The notes beneath the pieces were generated by a model. That model did not search any database, had not been told where the DNA came from, and worked only from the letters and a program-made list of their open reading frames with translations. From Candidatus Flavonifractor merdavium (GTDB lineage Bacteria; Bacillota; Clostridia; Oscillospirales; Oscillospiraceae), in assembly GCA_019119335.1 (NCBI GenBank), contig DWXF01000006.1, positions 1 through 64,000 of the forward strand: DNA of 64,000 bases, written 5' to 3'. Every line of letters begins with the position of its first letter. Within the stretch, counting starts at the first letter, position 1. Made by a program: the position numbers and the translations under genes. Shown in pieces: positions 41,926 through 50,106 of this stretch.

Positions 41926-43049
41926 TTCGCACGCGCCTCCTCTTCCTTCTGGGCCAGGGCCAGCAGATAGCCGGTCTGGCTCTTGGCCCGGTGCTTTCTG
42001 CTCTCATACATGATGAGGGCCACGGTAATGACGCCGTAGGACACGAAGGTACGGAAATACTCGCCGATCATGGAGTCGCCGGTGATGGCGGTGCCGGCCT
42101 CGGGGGCCAGAATGAACATCATGTGGAACAGAGTCACGCCCAGGAAGGCGTTGCCGATGGAGGCCTTCTCCACCGACGCGCCGCCCACCAGCAGGGCCGC
42201 GATGCTGAAGGTGCCGATCTGGGTGTGGGCGGAGTAGGTGGGGAAGTTGCCCAGATTCTGCAGATAGATGATCATGCCGAAGCCAGCCACTACCGTGGAC
42301 ATGACGATGGCGATGATGCGGGTGCGGTCCACGTTAATGCCGGCGTCCCGGGCCACGTTCATGTCCTGGGCCACCGCCCGCATGTCCTGGCCCAGCTTGG
42401 TGCGCCGGAACCAGACGATCACCAGGCAGAGCACCGCGATGATCAGGAAGGTGAGCACCGGGATCTTCACGCCGCCCACATTGATGGCCAGCAGGTTGTC
42501 CAGCTGCTGGCGCATGCTCAGCAGGCTGACGGTGTTGCGGATGCCGTAGCCCCGGGGCAGCTTCAGGGTGCTGTGCATAATGGGGATGATGGAACCCATC
42601 AGGAACAGCACCACCAGCTGGTAGACGCCATTCATGAAATAGGAAATGAAGTAGCTGGTGACCATCTCACGGCCCTTGGCCTTGTTCAGCAGGTTGCCGC
42701 AGAACAGACCCAGCAGGACGGAAATGGGAATGGAGATGATCATGGCCAGGATAATGCCGGGGATCCCCCAGATCTGCCAGTCCACCACCAGAATCAGGGC
42801 GATCTCACCGGCCATGGCCCCCAGGGTCATGCCGAAGTTCAGACCCATGCCCGCCATGATGGGGATGAGCAGTGCCAGGATCAGGAAGGTGTTGCGCCCC
42901 ATACGGGTGACCAGCTCATTGAGCAGATAGGCGGGGGAGTAACCCGCCAGCGGCAGGCAGATCAGGCAGATCAGCACGAACATAATGGGGACAGAGTTGT
43001 CCTGGAGCAGCCGTTTGAGGCTGACTTTGGAGGTTTGTTTCCGCTTCAT
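41922..43049 (-). CDS. ABC transporter permease (LIV-II/BMP-type), second subunit
   Basis: A 375-residue inner-membrane permease with about ten helices. Conserved pieces are GMGLNFGMTLGAMAGEIALI, DMRAVAQDMNVARDAGINVDRTR and GTFSIAALLVGGASVEKASIGNAFLGVTLFH, the arrangement of branched-chain-amino-acid/ribose/BMP-type permeases. It begins in the stop of the previous permease and pairs with it. Substrate not defined. Confidence 0.9.
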   Translation of the reverse strand: MKRKQTSKVSLKRLLQDNSVPIMFVLICLICLPLAGYSPAYLLNELVTRMGRNTFLILALLIPIMAGMGLNFGMTLGAMAGEIALILVVDWQIWGIPGIILAMIISIPISVLLGLFCGNLLNKAKGREMVTSYFISYFMNGVYQLVVLFLMGSIIPIMHSTLKLPRGYGIRNTVSLLSMRQQLDNLLAINVGGVKIPVLTFLIIAVLCLVIVWFRRTKLGQDMRAVAQDMNVARDAGINVDRTRIIAIVMSTVVAGFGMIIYLQNLGNFPTYSAHTQIGTFSIAALLVGGASVEKASIGNAFLGVTLFHMMFILAPEAGTAITGDSMIGEYFRTFVSYGVITVALIMYESRKHRAKSQTGYLLALAQKEEEARAK

Positions 43050-44140
43050 CTTGAACCCCCCTTAACTTTGCGGGTCAGCGCGTAGACGATCATGCCGTTG
43101 GAGATGATGATCCGCACCACCTCGCTTACGTCCATGTGGATCATGGCGGTCATAACGGTGGGGGTCAGGGTGACCACACTCTGGTACAGGATGGTGCCGA
43201 TGATCACATGGGGGATGGTCGCCTTGTTGACGGCGGCGCCGCCGATGAGGATGGCGGCCACCGTGGGCAGAGTCATATTGTTGGGGGCCATGTACAGCTG
43301 CATGAAGCCGAAGCCCTGCTGATAGACCAGGATACCCACCGCGCCCAGCCAGGTGGACATGATCACCGACAGCAGGCGCATCTTGTCCACATTGATGCCG
43401 GAGGCCCGGGCGAACAGGGGATTGGAGCCCACGGCGGTCATGGCGGTGCCGGTCTTGGTGTGGAGGAAGGCCCACATGCCGAAAGCCAGCAGGGCGAAGA
43501 ACAGGATGGCGCCGGTGGGGAAGTACAGGCCGTTGGCCGGATCAATGGGAATGGCCAGGAAATTGGCCAGAGCCCCGCCGTAGAAGCCGTCCAGAGAGAT
43601 GGTGGTACGCAGGCCCTTGCCGGACAGGCCCCACACCATGGTGGGGCTGGTGTAGGGCAGCAGCAGCCACATCATGCACATAAAGGCGATGGAGGCCAGG
43701 CCCACATAGGTGGCGATCATCATTTCGCCGCCCTTGATGCGGTTGAGCAGCCAGCCGTAGCCGCCGCCCAGCAGCAGGGCGAAGGGGGTGGCCAGCAGGA
43801 TGGCAATGAAGAAGCTCACCGGCCCGGTGGCGCCCAGCTGGATGGCCAGGGTGCCCCCCAGCAAGCCGGCAATGATCCCCAGGGGAATGCCGAAGTTCAG
43901 GCTGCATCCGGAGTGAATCATGGGCACCATGGCCAGCACCAGCACGGCGTTCCAGCTGAAGCGGTTGATTACGTTGCCAACCTGCATGGTCAGGTCGGCG
44001 CCCACAATGGGCGCCATGATGAAGAGCAGCAGGACAAACCCGGCGATGATGGTTCGGGGCAGCCCGAAGCGGGAGGCAAAGCTGAAGCGCTCCATCAAGT
44101 CCCGGTTTTCCAGCGTTTTTTCCATATCTGTTTTGTCCAT
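43046..44140 (-). CDS. ABC transporter permease (LIV-II/BMP-type), first subunit
   Basis: A 364-residue permease with ten hydrophobic segments. MIHSGCSLNFGIPLGIIAGLLGG near the N-terminal third and VGSNPLFARASGINVDKMRLL followed by AAILIGGAAVNKATIPHVI are hallmarks of the LIV-II superfamily. ATG at 44140 has AAGGAGGATGTC. Ten bases separate it from the ATPase gene. It forms the channel with the other permease of the operon. Confidence 0.9.
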   Translation of the reverse strand: MDKTDMEKTLENRDLMERFSFASRFGLPRTIIAGFVLLLFIMAPIVGADLTMQVGNVINRFSWNAVLVLAMVPMIHSGCSLNFGIPLGIIAGLLGGTLAIQLGATGPVSFFIAILLATPFALLLGGGYGWLLNRIKGGEMMIATYVGLASIAFMCMMWLLLPYTSPTMVWGLSGKGLRTTISLDGFYGGALANFLAIPIDPANGLYFPTGAILFFALLAFGMWAFLHTKTGTAMTAVGSNPLFARASGINVDKMRLLSVIMSTWLGAVGILVYQQGFGFMQLYMAPNNMTLPTVAAILIGGAAVNKATIPHVIIGTILYQSVVTLTPTVMTAMIHMDVSEVVRIIISNGMIVYALTRKVKGGSR

Positions 44141-44150
44141 GACATCCTCC

Positions 44151-45734
44151 TTATACCACCTGGCTGACCATCAGCGTACCGAAGGCCTCCGAGGACTCGG
44201 TGGCCGGCAGGATACCGGCGACGCGCCCGCCTGAGACAATGGCAATCCGGTCGCAGCACTGGCGCAGCTCCTCCAGTTCGGAGGAGATCACCACCACGGT
44301 CACGCCGAATTCCCGGTTGAACCGCTTGAGGGCCTCCAGCACCAGGGCCTTGGCGCCCACGTCGATACCCCGGGTGGGCTCGGAGACGAAGAGGAACTTG
44401 GGCTGCAGAGCGAAGGCCTTGGCCAGGCACACCTTCTGCTGGTTGCCGCCGGAGAGCTCCTTGGCCTTCTGCCGGGAGCCGGTACACTTGATCTTCAGCT
44501 CGTCGATATATTTGTCGGTCACGGCGCGGATGGCCCGCTCGTCCCGCCAGGTGAACAGGCCGAATTTTTTGAGGAACTTGTTCTGGATCTGCATGGCGCC
44601 GAAGGCCACGTTCCACTCCAGGGACTCGTCCAGCAGCAGGCCCACCCCCCGGCGGTCCTCCGAAACGAAGGCCAGGGAGGCGTCCAGGCACTTTCTGGGG
44701 CTGTTGAGGGGAATGGGCTTGCCCTCAAACTCCACCGTTCCTCCCGCCTCGTACAGTCCCATGATGCCGTTGGGGATACCCAGCTTGCCCTGTCCAGCCA
44801 GGCCGCCGATGCCCAAAATCTCGCCCTCTTTGATATCCAGGTCGATGTTGCGCACCGTCTCGCCGGGCATGTCCACCCACAGCTTGCGGATGGACATGAT
44901 GGTCTTGGCGTCGGGCAGCTCCCGCACCTCGGCGGCGGCGGCGCTCTCCACATTGCGCCCCACCATCCAGCGGGTAATCTCCTGCACGTCCAGCTCCTTG
45001 GCGGGGGCTTCCTTCACCACATAGCCGTCCCGCATGACCACCACTGTGTTGCACACGGACAGGATCTCATGGAGACGGTGGGTAATAAAGATGACGGAGA
45101 TCCCCTGGGCCGACATGTTCCGGATGGAGGTCAGCAGAGCCTCGGCCTCCTTCTCGGTGAGCACGGCGGTGGGCTCGTCCAGAATCAGCAGCTTCAGCTG
45201 GTCCTTGCTCAGCTCCCGGGCGATCTCAGTAAACTGCTTGTGGCCCACGGGCATGTCGCTGATAACCATATCGCCGCTGATCTTCACGCCCATCTTGTCG
45301 ATCGCCTGATCCGCCCGCTGGGAAATGGCCTTGTAATCCAGGGTGTCCAGCCGGGGCCCAAAAACCTGGGAGACAATGTTGGGCTTGGTGGGCTCCCGGT
45401 TGAGCAGGATGTTTTCGGCGGCGGTAAAGCCGGGAATCAGGGAAAACTCCTGGTGTACCATGCCGATACCGGCGGCCAGGGCCTCAAAGGGGGTGGCAAA
45501 TTTTACCACCTGGCCGTTGAGCCTGATTTCTCCCTCATAGCCGCCGGTCTCCCGGATGACGTCCATACCAAAGAGGATCTTCATCAGCGTGCTCTTGCCG
45601 GCGCCGTTCTCACCCACCAGGCCCAGCACCTCGCCGGGCCCCAGGGTGATATTGATGTCGCTCAGAACCTGGTTGCCGAAGAAGTCCTTCTTGATATTCC
45701 GCATTTCCAGCAAGGGAGCATTGTTGTTTTCCAT
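44151..45734 (-). CDS. Double-domain ABC ATPase (RbsA/NupA type)
   Basis: A 527-residue protein with two ATPase halves. The first has an intact Walker A (GLVGENGAGKSTLMK) and Walker B (LLILDEPTAVL). The second has a degenerate Walker A (GIGGLAGQGKLGIPNGIM) but a good signature (ELSGGNQQKV) and VSEPTRGIDVGAK, as usual in RbsA, MglA and BMP-type importers. It energises the two permeases encoded next. The gene follows the binding-protein gene across a long hairpin that should reduce its expression. Confidence 0.93.
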   Translation of the reverse strand: MENNNAPLLEMRNIKKDFFGNQVLSDINITLGPGEVLGLVGENGAGKSTLMKILFGMDVIRETGGYEGEIRLNGQVVKFATPFEALAAGIGMVHQEFSLIPGFTAAENILLNREPTKPNIVSQVFGPRLDTLDYKAISQRADQAIDKMGVKISGDMVISDMPVGHKQFTEIARELSKDQLKLLILDEPTAVLTEKEAEALLTSIRNMSAQGISVIFITHRLHEILSVCNTVVVMRDGYVVKEAPAKELDVQEITRWMVGRNVESAAAAEVRELPDAKTIMSIRKLWVDMPGETVRNIDLDIKEGEILGIGGLAGQGKLGIPNGIMGLYEAGGTVEFEGKPIPLNSPRKCLDASLAFVSEDRRGVGLLLDESLEWNVAFGAMQIQNKFLKKFGLFTWRDERAIRAVTDKYIDELKIKCTGSRQKAKELSGGNQQKVCLAKAFALQPKFLFVSEPTRGIDVGAKALVLEALKRFNREFGVTVVVISSELEELRQCCDRIAIVSGGRVAGILPATESSEAFGTLMVSQVV

Positions 45735-45763
45735 AGTGTTCTTCTACTCCTCTCACGCTTTGA

Positions 45764-45799
45764 AAACAGCAGGGGAAGGAACTCCTTCCCCTGCTGTTT
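45764..45799 (-). terminator. 17-bp intercistronic hairpin between binding protein and ATPase genes
   Basis: Arms 45764-45780 and 45783-45799 are perfect complements with a 2-base loop. The likely role is partial termination or mRNA protection so that the lipoprotein outnumbers the other subunits. Confidence 0.8.
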
Positions 45800-45822
45800 G
45801 AATGAACCATCGGAGAAATAGA

Positions 45823-47076
45823 TCAGGCGGTGGTGAAGTACTCCTCGGGCACCTCCACCTCAGTGGAGCCCATGTAGTAGCCGGGATCGCCCATAATGTA
45901 GGTATCCTGGTACACCAGGAAGATGTTCTCGGACTTGACGCCGGTGGTGGCGTTGGTGTAGCCGGAGCCGTTCCACTCGGCGCCGGGGGAGAACACCTCG
46001 TAGGCCTTGGCGATATCGTCCATATCGGTCAGGTCGCTCTCGCCGTTGATGACGTTCATAGCGTGCTGAGCCAGACCGGCGGAAGTGGTGTAGCCGTAGG
46101 AGTAGGCCCAGGTGCCGAACCGGTCGGCGCCGCCGGCCTCGACAACGGCGGACTCCACCTTGGCCAGGATCTTCTCAAAGTCGCCGGCCTCCTCGGTCAG
46201 GTCCAGACCCAGAGCGCCGGGGTAGCCCATCAGAGGAGAGGGCAGGTCGGCCTCGATGAAGTAGCCGCCGTACTCAAACAGCTGCTTCAGCAGGGGCTCG
46301 GTGTGGGCGTCGTTGGTGCAGAAGTAAGCGGTCTCCGTGCCGTACTTCTGAACCCACTCGGGCACCTTCTCCAGGATGTAGGCCTGAGCGCCGGCCACGC
46401 CCACGTCAGAGGTGGGATCGGGGGCGGTCTCCTGATGGAACTCCATGCCGAACTCCTCGCAGGCCTTCTGCATGACGGCCACGCGGCGGCTCATGGTCTC
46501 ATAAGCCATGTGGCGGGGGAAGGAGATGTGCACGAAGTCGGTGCAGCCCAGCTCGTGGGCGGTGCGGATGATCAGATAGCCGCGGGCCACGAAGTCGTTG
46601 TTACACACCAGGTCGGCGGCGGAGCCGATCTCGGGCAGGTCCTCATGGGACTCGCCGGCGATGCAGATGATGTCGGGGCGGCGCTCCTTGACCTGACGGA
46701 AGGCCTCGGTGGTGCCGGGGACAGCCTGGTTGACGACGATGGCCTTGATGTCGGGGTCGTCGGCCAGACCGGCGATCTTCTGGATGGTGGTCTCCACCTC
46801 GTCGGTGAAGTTGTCGGGATAGGTGGCCAGAACCACACGGTCCTCACCGTACATGGCCTGGAAGGCCTCGGCGCCCCGGCGGTCGTCCTCGGACTGGGAG
46901 ACGGTGCCGGTCACAATGCCGATCTTAAAGGTGTCGCCGGCCTCAGAGCCGGAAGGGGCCTCGCTGCCCTGGGGGGCAGTGCTGTTCTGCGCGCCGGAGG
47001 GATTGCTGCCGCTACCGCAGGCGGCCAGGGCCAGCAGCATGGCTGCTGACAGCAGGATACTGATTGCTTTTTTCAT
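45823..47076 (-). CDS. DUF3798-family substrate-binding lipoprotein
   Basis: A 417-residue lipoprotein: signal with lipobox LALAACG (Cys20), a Gly/Ser/Pro-rich spacer, then a two-lobed periplasmic-binding fold (FKIGIVTGTVSQSEDDRRGAEAF; DIKAIVVNQAVPGTTEAFRQV; DIICIAGESHED; FVHISFPRHMAYETMSRR). This matches the DUF3798 family of clostridial proteins with unknown ligand. ATG 47076 follows GGAGGT; it is the first gene of the operon behind the repeat-bearing promoter. Ligand possibly a nucleoside- or peptide-like compound; undetermined. Confidence 0.88.
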   Translation of the reverse strand: MKKAISILLSAAMLLALAACGSGSNPSGAQNSTAPQGSEAPSGSEAGDTFKIGIVTGTVSQSEDDRRGAEAFQAMYGEDRVVLATYPDNFTDEVETTIQKIAGLADDPDIKAIVVNQAVPGTTEAFRQVKERRPDIICIAGESHEDLPEIGSAADLVCNNDFVARGYLIIRTAHELGCTDFVHISFPRHMAYETMSRRVAVMQKACEEFGMEFHQETAPDPTSDVGVAGAQAYILEKVPEWVQKYGTETAYFCTNDAHTEPLLKQLFEYGGYFIEADLPSPLMGYPGALGLDLTEEAGDFEKILAKVESAVVEAGGADRFGTWAYSYGYTTSAGLAQHAMNVINGESDLTDMDDIAKAYEVFSPGAEWNGSGYTNATTGVKSENIFLVYQDTYIMGDPGYYMGSTEVEVPEEYFTTA

Positions 47077-47121
47077 ACATACCTCCAATTTTCGGCAAAG
47101 CTTGCCGAGGCTATATGTATA

Positions 47122-47149
47122 ATAATAACAGACGTTCATAGATTGTCAA
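47122..47149 (-). promoter_or_regulatory. Promoter for the DUF3798 ABC operon
   Basis: TTGACA (47144-47149), 16 bases, TATTAT (47122-47127) on the minus strand, 46 bases before the start. A small hairpin CGGCAA/TTGCCG (47093-47107) lies in the leader. Confidence 0.75.
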
Positions 47150-47171
47150 TACTCAGTTCATAATTTGTCAA
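47134..47171. promoter_or_regulatory. 22-bp direct repeat at the DUF3798 promoter
   Basis: On the minus strand TTGACAAATTATGAAC (47156-47171) and TTGACAATCTATGAAC (47134-47149) match at 14 of 16 positions, spaced exactly 22 bp (two helical turns). The downstream copy includes the -35. This is a good candidate for a response-regulator or activator site. Confidence 0.65.
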
Positions 47172-47650
47172 CACCAAGTCCATATTTCTGGTTTCTGGAA
47201 AATACAGGGCAATTCATTTCCAAGTGAAAACAAGTGCATGACCAGCACGGAAGGCTTACCTGCCGGCTGTCTGTGCTGCTCTGCTATCAGGTATGCAGCG
47301 TCGGCCGAATCTCCTATTTCCCCCTATTTTTGGCTGTATATGCGCCGTCAGCACACCCGCACAGTCAAAGTTCTGTCACAACAGAATCGAATATTTATAC
47401 AACATTTTATGCAAAAATCAACAGCCCGTCTGTCCAAAGACGGGCTGTTGATTTCCACACAACCAGAGCGGGCGGGCCCAATATCCGGCCGGTCGGCCTG
47501 CAAATATTTGGAGGCCGACCCCTTAAACGCGGGCAGAATCCCGCCGATTACATATTTAGTGTTCCACATGTTTTGCCCTTTTCCCGGCTCCGGCCGCGGA
47601 TCGGGCGCGCAAAGAAAAAGAGAGCCATAAAGAGAAAGGAAGAATTGATC
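47172..47650. other. Structured intergenic stretch of 479 bases without a supported gene
   Basis: Short frames here lack ribosome sites and are not called. The stretch holds three inverted repeats: TTCTGT/ACAGAA (about 47371-47386), a 17-bp terminator-like hairpin (47415-47454), and GGTCGGCCT/AGGCCGACC (47491-47499, 47512-47520) whose loop includes CAAATATTTG. It may carry the leader of the DUF3829-like gene or a small RNA on the minus strand ending in TTTTT at 47414. Confidence 0.5.
47415..47454 (-). terminator. Terminator-like hairpin in the intergenic stretch
   Basis: AAATCAACAGCCCGTCT / AGACGGGCTGTTGATTT arms, loop of six. The T-run is better on the minus strand (GATTTTTGC). No annotated minus-strand gene ends just here, so it may terminate a small RNA or isolate the two flanking transcripts. 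Confidence 0.65.
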
Positions 47651-48694
47651 ATGACCCAGACCGGAACGAGATTCCCCCTCATGCGCCTCAGCGCACTGCT
47701 GCTGACGGCCGGCCTGCTCCTGTCCGGATGCACCGGCGGCGGAGCGCCGGCAGCGGACAACAGCGGCGCTCCCGCCGAAAGTCCCCTCCCCGCCGAAAGC
47801 GTATCCCCCACCCCCAGCGAGAGCACCGATTTCAGAAAATACAACGCCTACTCCGATGTAATGAGCGACATCTATGAGATGGACGGCATGCTGGCCGCCT
47901 ACTTCACCGTGGTGCAGGATCAGCCGGAGTTTGCCCTGGCGGAGGGCATGGATTACAGCATGCTGGAGGACGTGTTCTACAACTATATCCCCCTGAACAT
48001 CATCATGAACACGGCCCTGGATTACAGCACCGAGGAGCCCGTCTACCCCGAGCAGGACGCCCTGCTGCTGGAGCTGGAGCAGCCCTATTCTGATATGTGC
48101 GACGCGCTGAAAGATCTGTCCGACTACCTGTCCTTTGACCGCTATGTAGATGACAATATGGCCCAGGCCGCTCAGCTGCACACCCAGATTTATGAGGCGG
48201 TGGGCCCCTTCGACCAGGCCGCCTGGCCCTTTGTGGAGTCCATGCACGTGCTGGATGAGGAAACCGAACAGCTGGAGCTGGACCGCCTGCAGGCCGAGGG
48301 CATGGACATCGCCTTTTACAGCCGCACCATCACCAATATCTGCAGCGAAATGGACGCCGACGTCTGGGCCCAGCTGGAAAGCGCGGAGTCTCTGCCGGCC
48401 CTGGACATGACCAACCTGGAGAGCCTCTATACCCAGTATCAGGAGGCCTATGCCGGCCTCACCGCGGCCATGGAGGACCCGGAGCAGGTGGAGAAGGTGT
48501 ACAGCTGGAGCTCGGATGAGTACTGGTCCGACACATACCGGGACAACTTTACCACCGCCGTTGCCGACGTAAACACGGCCATTACGACCTTCATGGAGGA
48601 GGCGCGGAGCCAGGCGGATTACAGCCAGAGCTATGAGCAATTCTATACGGCAGTCTCCGAGCTGATTGACCAGTATAATAACAGCTTCGTGTAA
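47651..48694 (+). CDS. DUF3829-like lipoprotein (YiiG type)
   Basis: A 347-residue lipoprotein. The signal peptide ends in GLLLSGCTGG (lipidated Cys), followed by a Pro/Ser/Glu-rich spacer and an all-helical domain of about 280 residues (KYNAYSDVMSDIYEMDGML; YSQSYEQFYTAVSELIDQYNN), consistent with DUF3829. Start at ATG 47651, eight bases after GGAAG; the much longer upstream frame has no site. It converges on the radical SAM gene and shares a terminator with it. Function unknown; possibly a cell-surface binding protein. Confidence 0.78.
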   Translation: MTQTGTRFPLMRLSALLLTAGLLLSGCTGGGAPAADNSGAPAESPLPAESVSPTPSESTDFRKYNAYSDVMSDIYEMDGMLAAYFTVVQDQPEFALAEGMDYSMLEDVFYNYIPLNIIMNTALDYSTEEPVYPEQDALLLELEQPYSDMCDALKDLSDYLSFDRYVDDNMAQAAQLHTQIYEAVGPFDQAAWPFVESMHVLDEETEQLELDRLQAEGMDIAFYSRTITNICSEMDADVWAQLESAESLPALDMTNLESLYTQYQEAYAGLTAAMEDPEQVEKVYSWSSDEYWSDTYRDNFTTAVADVNTAITTFMEEARSQADYSQSYEQFYTAVSELIDQYNNSFV

Positions 48695-48732
48695 GAAACG
48701 CGGACCGTCTCTTACCGAACGCAGAGAGAAGC

Positions 48733-48776
48733 ATATGCCGGGCAGGAAGCGCAGCCTTCCTGCCCGGCATATTTTA
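48733..48776. terminator. Bidirectional terminator between convergent genes
   Basis: Arms 48733-48749 and 48756-48772 are 17-bp perfect complements with a 6-base loop and TTTT on the plus side. It serves the lipoprotein gene and lies at the stop codon of the radical SAM gene. Confidence 0.9.
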
Positions 48777-50093
48777 AAGTATGTTGGGGGCAATTTTTCG
48801 TCTGATCTGGGCACGGTACACAAAATTGACCATGAGGTAAAAAAGGGTGCGGCCGGGATGACGCAAAAACCGCCGGTGGAAGATGGTGCGCCGGAGGATG
48901 GCCGGGATGGTGTAGAGCTTTTCATACACCATCCAGTAGCACTCCGTCACCTCCGCCGCCTTCAGGTTGGGGGTGTCCAGCACGGAGACGGAGGGCTTGT
49001 ATTGAAAGTAGTCGTAGTCGGTGATCTTCCCCGCCGCCTTCATTTCCTCATGGAGGTCTGTGCCCGGAATGGGGGTAAGGCAGTAGAATTTGGGGGCCAC
49101 AATATCGGTGCGCTTAATGAAGCGCACCGTTTCCAGCAGGCTCTCCCGGGTGTCCCCGTCCGCTCCCACGATCATCTCGCTGGCCACCTCAATACCGGCA
49201 TCGCTCACCTTTTTGATGATCCGTACATAGTCCGCCGGATCACACCAGCTCTTCTGAAAGCTGTCCAGGTTTTCTTTGGTGATGCTCTCCAGGCCGAAGC
49301 TGAGGGTATAGCACCCGCTGTCCGCCGCCGCCCGGAGCAGGGGCTGGTTGTCGGCGATCTGGATGGCGCACTGGCTCATCCATTTCATCCGCAGGGGCTT
49401 GATCTGCCGGCACAGCTCCAGCATATAGTCCGGATCGGCCACAATGTTGTCGTCAATGAGGAGAAATTTCCGAAAGCCCAGACTTTTTACATATTGGATG
49501 TCCCGGATCACCTCCGGAATGGGCCGTTTGAGATACTTTCCCCGGTAGATGCAGTGGATGGAGCAGAACTTGCAGGTGTTGGGGCACCCCCGCCCCGCCT
49601 GCACCGGCAGAAAATCCCCGATGGACTTGTGGACCACCAGGTCGTACCGGGGCAGGGGCAGCTCCAGCTTGGTGATAGGCCGGTGGTAGACCGGCTTCAG
49701 CTCCTCCCGCTCCAAATCATGACACATCTCGACAATAGACTCTTCCGAGTCTCCAATCATCACGCTGTCGCAGTATTCCCCGGCCAGCTGGGGCACCAGG
49801 CTCACCATGGGCCCGCCCATGTAGACGATCTTCCCCCGCTTTTTGAACTCCAGGGCAATGTCCTTCCCCCGGTTGGCCGCATGGCCCATGCCCCCGATGC
49901 CGATGACGTCGGCGTCGGTATCGTAGGGGATGTCCTCAATGGTCTCAATGCAGATCTCCGCCGTCCACCCCTCCGGCAGCAGAGAGGCCAGCACCGGGTA
50001 GGCCAGGCCCACAAAGTAGAGCTTTTTCTTTTTCACCACCCGGCCCCAGTCGTCGTAGATGGAGGGCTGAATAAAGAGGATTTTCTTGTTCAT
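48774..50093 (-). CDS. B12-binding-domain radical SAM protein 1
   Basis: A 439-residue enzyme. The N-terminal 150 residues have the Rossmann-like B12-type fold (ILFIQPSIYDDWG; ADVIGIGGMGHAANRGKDIA; IVYMGGPMVS) without the DxHxxG motif that binds cobalamin base-off. The radical SAM site is C170-x3-C174-x2-C177 in GRGCPNTCKFCSI. The C-terminal part (about 380-439) is basic and may touch membranes or lipid. ATG 50093 follows GAGGTCCGCC-type sequence; it is the last gene of a four-gene unit. Reaction unknown: methylation, ring formation or C-C bond formation on a lipid or polyketide are known for relatives. Confidence 0.85.
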   Translation of the reverse strand: MNKKILFIQPSIYDDWGRVVKKKKLYFVGLAYPVLASLLPEGWTAEICIETIEDIPYDTDADVIGIGGMGHAANRGKDIALEFKKRGKIVYMGGPMVSLVPQLAGEYCDSVMIGDSEESIVEMCHDLEREELKPVYHRPITKLELPLPRYDLVVHKSIGDFLPVQAGRGCPNTCKFCSIHCIYRGKYLKRPIPEVIRDIQYVKSLGFRKFLLIDDNIVADPDYMLELCRQIKPLRMKWMSQCAIQIADNQPLLRAAADSGCYTLSFGLESITKENLDSFQKSWCDPADYVRIIKKVSDAGIEVASEMIVGADGDTRESLLETVRFIKRTDIVAPKFYCLTPIPGTDLHEEMKAAGKITDYDYFQYKPSVSVLDTPNLKAAEVTECYWMVYEKLYTIPAILRRTIFHRRFLRHPGRTLFYLMVNFVYRAQIRRKIAPNIL

Positions 50094-50106
50094 GGCGGAC
50101 CTCCTC

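Noticed and set aside
47234-47650. Coding start far upstream of the DUF3829-like lipoprotein
   Set aside because: It would remove the lipoprotein signal from the N-terminus and passes through hairpins; no ribosome site.
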